From positions 10,049-74,048 of the forward strand of contig NZ_JACSYA010000027.1 of NCBI RefSeq assembly GCF_029870285.1: a DNA stretch of 64,000 bases, in the 5' to 3' direction. The translations under genes were made by a program, and so were the position numbers. The DNA comes from Delftia sp. PS-11 (GTDB lineage: Bacteria > Pseudomonadota > Gammaproteobacteria > Burkholderiales > Burkholderiaceae_C). The notes below the pieces were generated by a model. It saw nothing but the letters and a program-made list of their open reading frames with translations. It did no database searches and was not told where the DNA came from. Positions 61,063 to 64,000 of this stretch are shown piece by piece; position 1 is the first letter of the stretch; every line of letters starts with the position of its first letter.

Positions 61063-64000
61063 TCAAGCGGTGGTGTACAGCAGCCCGCTGTCCATCACCC
61101 CCACCAGCTGGGCCGATGGATTCGTCAACGCATGCTGCACGGCTGCATTGACCAGATCACCGCCACTGACCTGCCCTGCCTGCAACTGCTGCACATACGG
61201 CTGCAGCTGCGCCTGCGTGCCCTCGCTGCCCGTGGCGTTCTTCCACAGCCACTGCACCGTCTCCTGCGCCGTGAACTGCTTGCTTTGCTGGGTCTGCGCA
61301 TAGCGCAGCGCCACATCGCCCACAGCGCCCAGGCCCATGCCCGCATCCAGCGCCGCCAGCGCCTGCCCGGCCAGTGATTTGTCAGCCAGCGCAGTGGCGC
61401 CCAAGGCCACCGCCAGCAGCGCGGCCGCCTTGCCCGCCGTGCCCTGCATGTCCAGCGCCACGCTCACATCATTGAGGCGCAGCCGCTCGATGCCCACGAA
61501 TTCAGCCATATTGCCGTCCGTCAGCGACGTGGCCTCCCAGCGGCCGGCGCCGGTGCGCGCCAGATGCACATCGGCCCAGCGCAGGCCGTAGCCGATCTGG
61601 TCCAGCCCGGCCGTGCCCTGCACCCGCTCAGGGACAGTGTCCATGCGCACGATCTGCGCATTGGCCTTCCAGCCTGCCACCAATTCTTCGGCACTCTTGC
61701 CCTGCAGCGCAGCGCCCTGGCTGCTGCGCAGCACGGCCTGCGCCACCTGCACATCGCTCAGCTGGCTGTTTTGCTGCGCCCAGGCGCCTTCCTCGGCCGT
61801 GGGCGCACGGCCCAGCCAACGCGTGGCGATATGGGCCAGCGCCGCCTCGGCATCGCTGTCGGCGATGTAGAGGCTGGAGCCGGTGTCGAATTTCACGGTC
61901 TCGATGGACTTGAGACGGTCCACCTCGGCTGTTGTCTTGTTCGTGAGCACCAGGAACTGGCCTTCGGTGCGCAGCGCGTAGTCGGCCAGCGCACCCGACT
62001 GCAAAGCCGTGTCCCAGCCCAGGCCGCCGTCCAGGCGGTCGTTACCGCTGCCGCCCGACAGGGTGTCGTTGCCGGTGCCGCCAAACACGATGTCGTTGCC
62101 CGCATCGCCAAACACCTGGTCATTGCCGCCCAGGCTACCGACGGTGTCGTCGCCTGCGCCGCCGTGCAGGATGTCGTCATCGGCGCCCGGCACCATCCAT
62201 TGAGAGCTGCGGTCACCCATGGTGAAACTCTTGCCATCGCTGCCACTCACCCGCACGCTGCCTGCAATCGCCATATAAGCGATGCCATCCGTATGCAGCT
62301 CCATACCAGAAGGCAGGGAGCGGGCATCGATGACCACAGCTTCGAGACTGCTGGAGGCATCCCCCGTGATGCGGACAGGCACATCGGAAATCACTCCCGA
62401 GGGGTCGTTCATCGTGAGCTGCTGCATGACCAGGGTGGCCGAGGGATCCAGTGCGGCGAGGAAGGCATTGCCGTAGCTGGCACATGGGGTGTTGCCGCTA
62501 TCGATCTGCTGCAGACGCACAGCCAGTTCTGCCAGAGCAGCAGAAACGGCCTGGGGCGAGGCCATGCCCTCGGCAGTGATGCCCGCCCCCGTAGGCACGC
62601 CCACGTCCAGCAGCGGCAGGCTCGCGGAACCTGTGACCAAGGGAATGTCTGCAGTGTCAGGGCTGCCGATCGTATCGACCCGGTCGCCTGTAACCACAGG
62701 CACGGTGGTACGGACCGAGCCGCCAGGCAGCGTGGTGGTGGTGACAGGCATGCCATCCACAATGACTGTGGTGGAGACAGGCGTGGCGGGATTTGTGGGG
62801 TTGGTGGGGTTGGTCGGGTTGGTCGGGTTGGTCGGGTTAGTGGGATTTACTGGGGGATGATTGACTGGTGCCACGTTCAGCGCCATGGTGCCCTGGTTGG
62901 CGGAGCTGACCTTGCCATCGTTGACAGTCCAGGTAAAGCGCGCATAGTCATTGCCGGCAGCATGGGCCGCAGGGCGGAAGGTCAGTTGGTCTATTTCGGC
63001 GGCATTGACCCGGCCCTTATTGACCAGCAAGGTATCGCCCTTGCCATACACGCCATCTTTGTTGGCGTCGATGAACAGCTCGCCGGCCGCAGGGGTCGAG
63101 ACGATGGTGACCGATTGCAGCGTATCGCCAGTGTCCACATCGGTGAAGCCGAAGTCAGAGACGGCAAAGGTCCTGGCACTGTCTTCATTCACCGTCCTGC
63201 TGACAGATGTGTTGCCGATGACGGGCGCATCGTTGACCGAAGTGATATTGACCACCGTGCTGCCACTCCCCGACCGCGCGCCGCCGCTGCCCTGGCCGCC
63301 CTGATTGCCATCGTCGAAGGACCAGTCGATGGTGACGTTGGCGGGGAGCGCATCGCCGGTGTTGGCGTAGGTCAGTGCGCTCAGGGCTTCGTTGATACGG
63401 GCCTGCGTGGCCTCGGCATTGAATGTGATGGTCAGCGAGCCGCCAGACTGGGCATGGCTGCCGATGAGGGTGCCCGAGAGCGTGACATTGCCATTGCTTG
63501 CGAATACCAGATTGCCGGTGGCGCCAAACACATCCTGCGCATCGGCGCCGCCGCTGCGCGCCAGGGTAATGCTGGAGCCGCCATAGTGCCCCTGGGCGGC
63601 AAGCTCGGCATCGAAGATGGCCACGGAGCCATCGAGCAGCACAGGAGGCGCATTCTCGGTATAGGCAACCGAACCGTTCAGCGTGTTGAGCGCGCCAAAG
63701 CTTGTGTCCAGCGTGCCATCGGGGTTCAGGCGGATCAGGCCGAAGTCGTTGTCGCTGCCGTTGTAGCCGACTCCTGCTACAACGATCTTGCCATCAGGCT
63801 GCAGGGTGACACTTTTGCCAGAACTATTGCCGCTGCCCACGGGCACGATCAGCTTGCCTGCTGTGCCAAAGCTGGTGTCCGGCAAGCCATCGGCATTCAG
63901 GCGGATCAGGCTGAAATCGATCCTGCCGCCGTTGCTGCTGGATCCGGCTACTAGGGTGAATCGACATTCAGCGCGAGGGCCTTGAAAATGAGACGATTCC
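61063..64000 (-). CDS. Large RTX / delta-60-repeat secreted protein (5' end outside window)
   Basis: At least 979 codons read to the right edge. From the N-terminal side: two delta-60 repeats (NADGLPDTSFGTAGK, LQPDGKIVVAG), a cadherin-like region with VNEDSARTFAVSDFGFTDVD, an Asn-Pro-Thr spacer, RTX calcium nonapeptides (GGAGDDTVGS, GNDQVFGDAGND, GGTGNDTLSGGSGNDRLDGG) and a DUF4214 region (RWLGRAPTAEEGAWAQQ). This is the architecture of type I secreted adhesins. No HlyB/HlyD/TolC genes for it are in the window. Near 63957 the expected delta-60 reading shifts frame, so the gene may be broken there. Confidence 0.85.
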   Translation of the reverse strand, partial: ESSHFQGPRAECRFTLVAGSSSNGGRIDFSLIRLNADGLPDTSFGTAGKLIVPVGSGNSSGKSVTLQPDGKIVVAGVGYNGSDNDFGLIRLNPDGTLDTSFGALNTLNGSVAYTENAPPVLLDGSVAIFDAELAAQGHYGGSSITLARSGGADAQDVFGATGNLVFASNGNVTLSGTLIGSHAQSGGSLTITFNAEATQARINEALSALTYANTGDALPANVTIDWSFDDGNQGGQGSGGARSGSGSTVVNITSVNDAPVIGNTSVSRTVNEDSARTFAVSDFGFTDVDTGDTLQSVTIVSTPAAGELFIDANKDGVYGKGDTLLVNKGRVNAAEIDQLTFRPAAHAAGNDYARFTWTVNDGKVSSANQGTMALNVAPVNHPPVNPTNPTNPTNPTNPTNPTNPATPVSTTVIVDGMPVTTTTLPGGSVRTTVPVVTGDRVDTIGSPDTADIPLVTGSASLPLLDVGVPTGAGITAEGMASPQAVSAALAELAVRLQQIDSGNTPCASYGNAFLAALDPSATLVMQQLTMNDPSGVISDVPVRITGDASSSLEAVVIDARSLPSGMELHTDGIAYMAIAGSVRVSGSDGKSFTMGDRSSQWMVPGADDDILHGGAGDDTVGSLGGNDQVFGDAGNDIVFGGTGNDTLSGGSGNDRLDGGLGWDTALQSGALADYALRTEGQFLVLTNKTTAEVDRLKSIETVKFDTGSSLYIADSDAEAALAHIATRWLGRAPTAEEGAWAQQNSQLSDVQVAQAVLRSSQGAALQGKSAEELVAGWKANAQIVRMDTVPERVQGTAGLDQIGYGLRWADVHLARTGAGRWEATSLTDGNMAEFVGIERLRLNDVSVALDMQGTAGKAAALLAVALGATALADKSLAGQALAALDAGMGLGAVGDVALRYAQTQQSKQFTAQETVQWLWKNATGSEGTQAQLQPYVQQLQAGQVSGGDLVNAAVQHALTNPSAQLVGVMDSGLLYTTA
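62789..62848 (-). repeat. Asn-Pro-Thr tandem repeat within the RTX gene
   Basis: A run of nine-base units on the minus strand (AACCCGACC / AACCCCACC variants) encodes about seven consecutive NPT units. It forms a rigid spacer between the cadherin-like region and the rest of the protein. Copy number could change by slippage without losing frame. Confidence 0.8.

Noticed and set aside
1..64000. tRNA, rRNA, CRISPR arrays, insertion sequences and prophage genes
   Set aside because: No T-loop/acceptor pattern, regular spaced repeats, transposase motifs or phage structural motifs were noticed anywhere. A dedicated search could still find a missed small RNA.

Overview
The window is high-GC DNA from a betaproteobacterium. 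The protein repertoire points to the Comamonadaceae, most likely Comamonas or a close relative such as Delftia: several orphan Bug-type and SsuA-type binding proteins, prpC-acnD-prpF with an XRE/IrrE-type regulator, OmpC-like porins, DUF1501/DUF1800 pairs and many chemoreceptors. This placement is inferred from family content; no rRNA or tRNA is present to confirm it.

Layout. 1-2289 is a decayed stretch: the 5' end of an nhaR-like regulator, a small broken ORF, a terC gene broken by one in-frame TGA, and about 890 bases without a convincing gene. 2290-3867 is a chemoreceptor. 3921-12986 is an organosulfur island with three orphan SsuA/TauA-like binding proteins, an SsuD-like flavin monooxygenase, an acyl-CoA-dehydrogenase-like flavoprotein, a class II aldolase-like protein, a cysteine-dioxygenase-like cupin and a four-domain rhodanese. 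The two divergent promoter regions of this island share a long imperfect element, which suggests one regulon. 13055-19831 holds a GAF-EAL protein, an IclR regulator and a DUF1800/DUF1501 pair. 19831-22986 is a divergent LysR / Bug / ModA-like / porin uptake group.

23271-34878 carries a second chemoreceptor, the divergent metR/metE pair, and the methylcitrate genes prpC-acnD-prpF divergent from their likely regulator. prpB is not in the window. 35181-41259 is a signalling block: an HD-GYP phosphodiesterase, a CHASE-PAS-GGDEF-EAL protein and a chemoreceptor gene with a 2-base frameshift. 41563-45706 is a small catabolic group (GntR regulator, FAH-family hydrolase, Bug protein, DUF1185, VOC protein) with a matching ATGCAT-centred operator at both promoters.

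45756-58443 looks like a metal (probably copper) handling island: two DUF2946 proteins flank a TonB-dependent receptor, then come an MbnP/MbnH 'metallo-mystery pair', an outer-membrane barrel, a His-rich membrane protein and a complete heavy-metal RND efflux system (adaptor, pump, outer-membrane channel). 58461-61056 is a sulfide/persulfide detoxification unit (ETHE1/Blh-like dioxygenase, DUF2892, BigR/SqrR-like repressor, two YeeE/YedE halves) around a near-perfect 31-base operator. The right edge, 61063-64000, is a large RTX/delta-60-repeat secreted protein whose 5' end is outside the window and which may carry a frameshift close to the edge.
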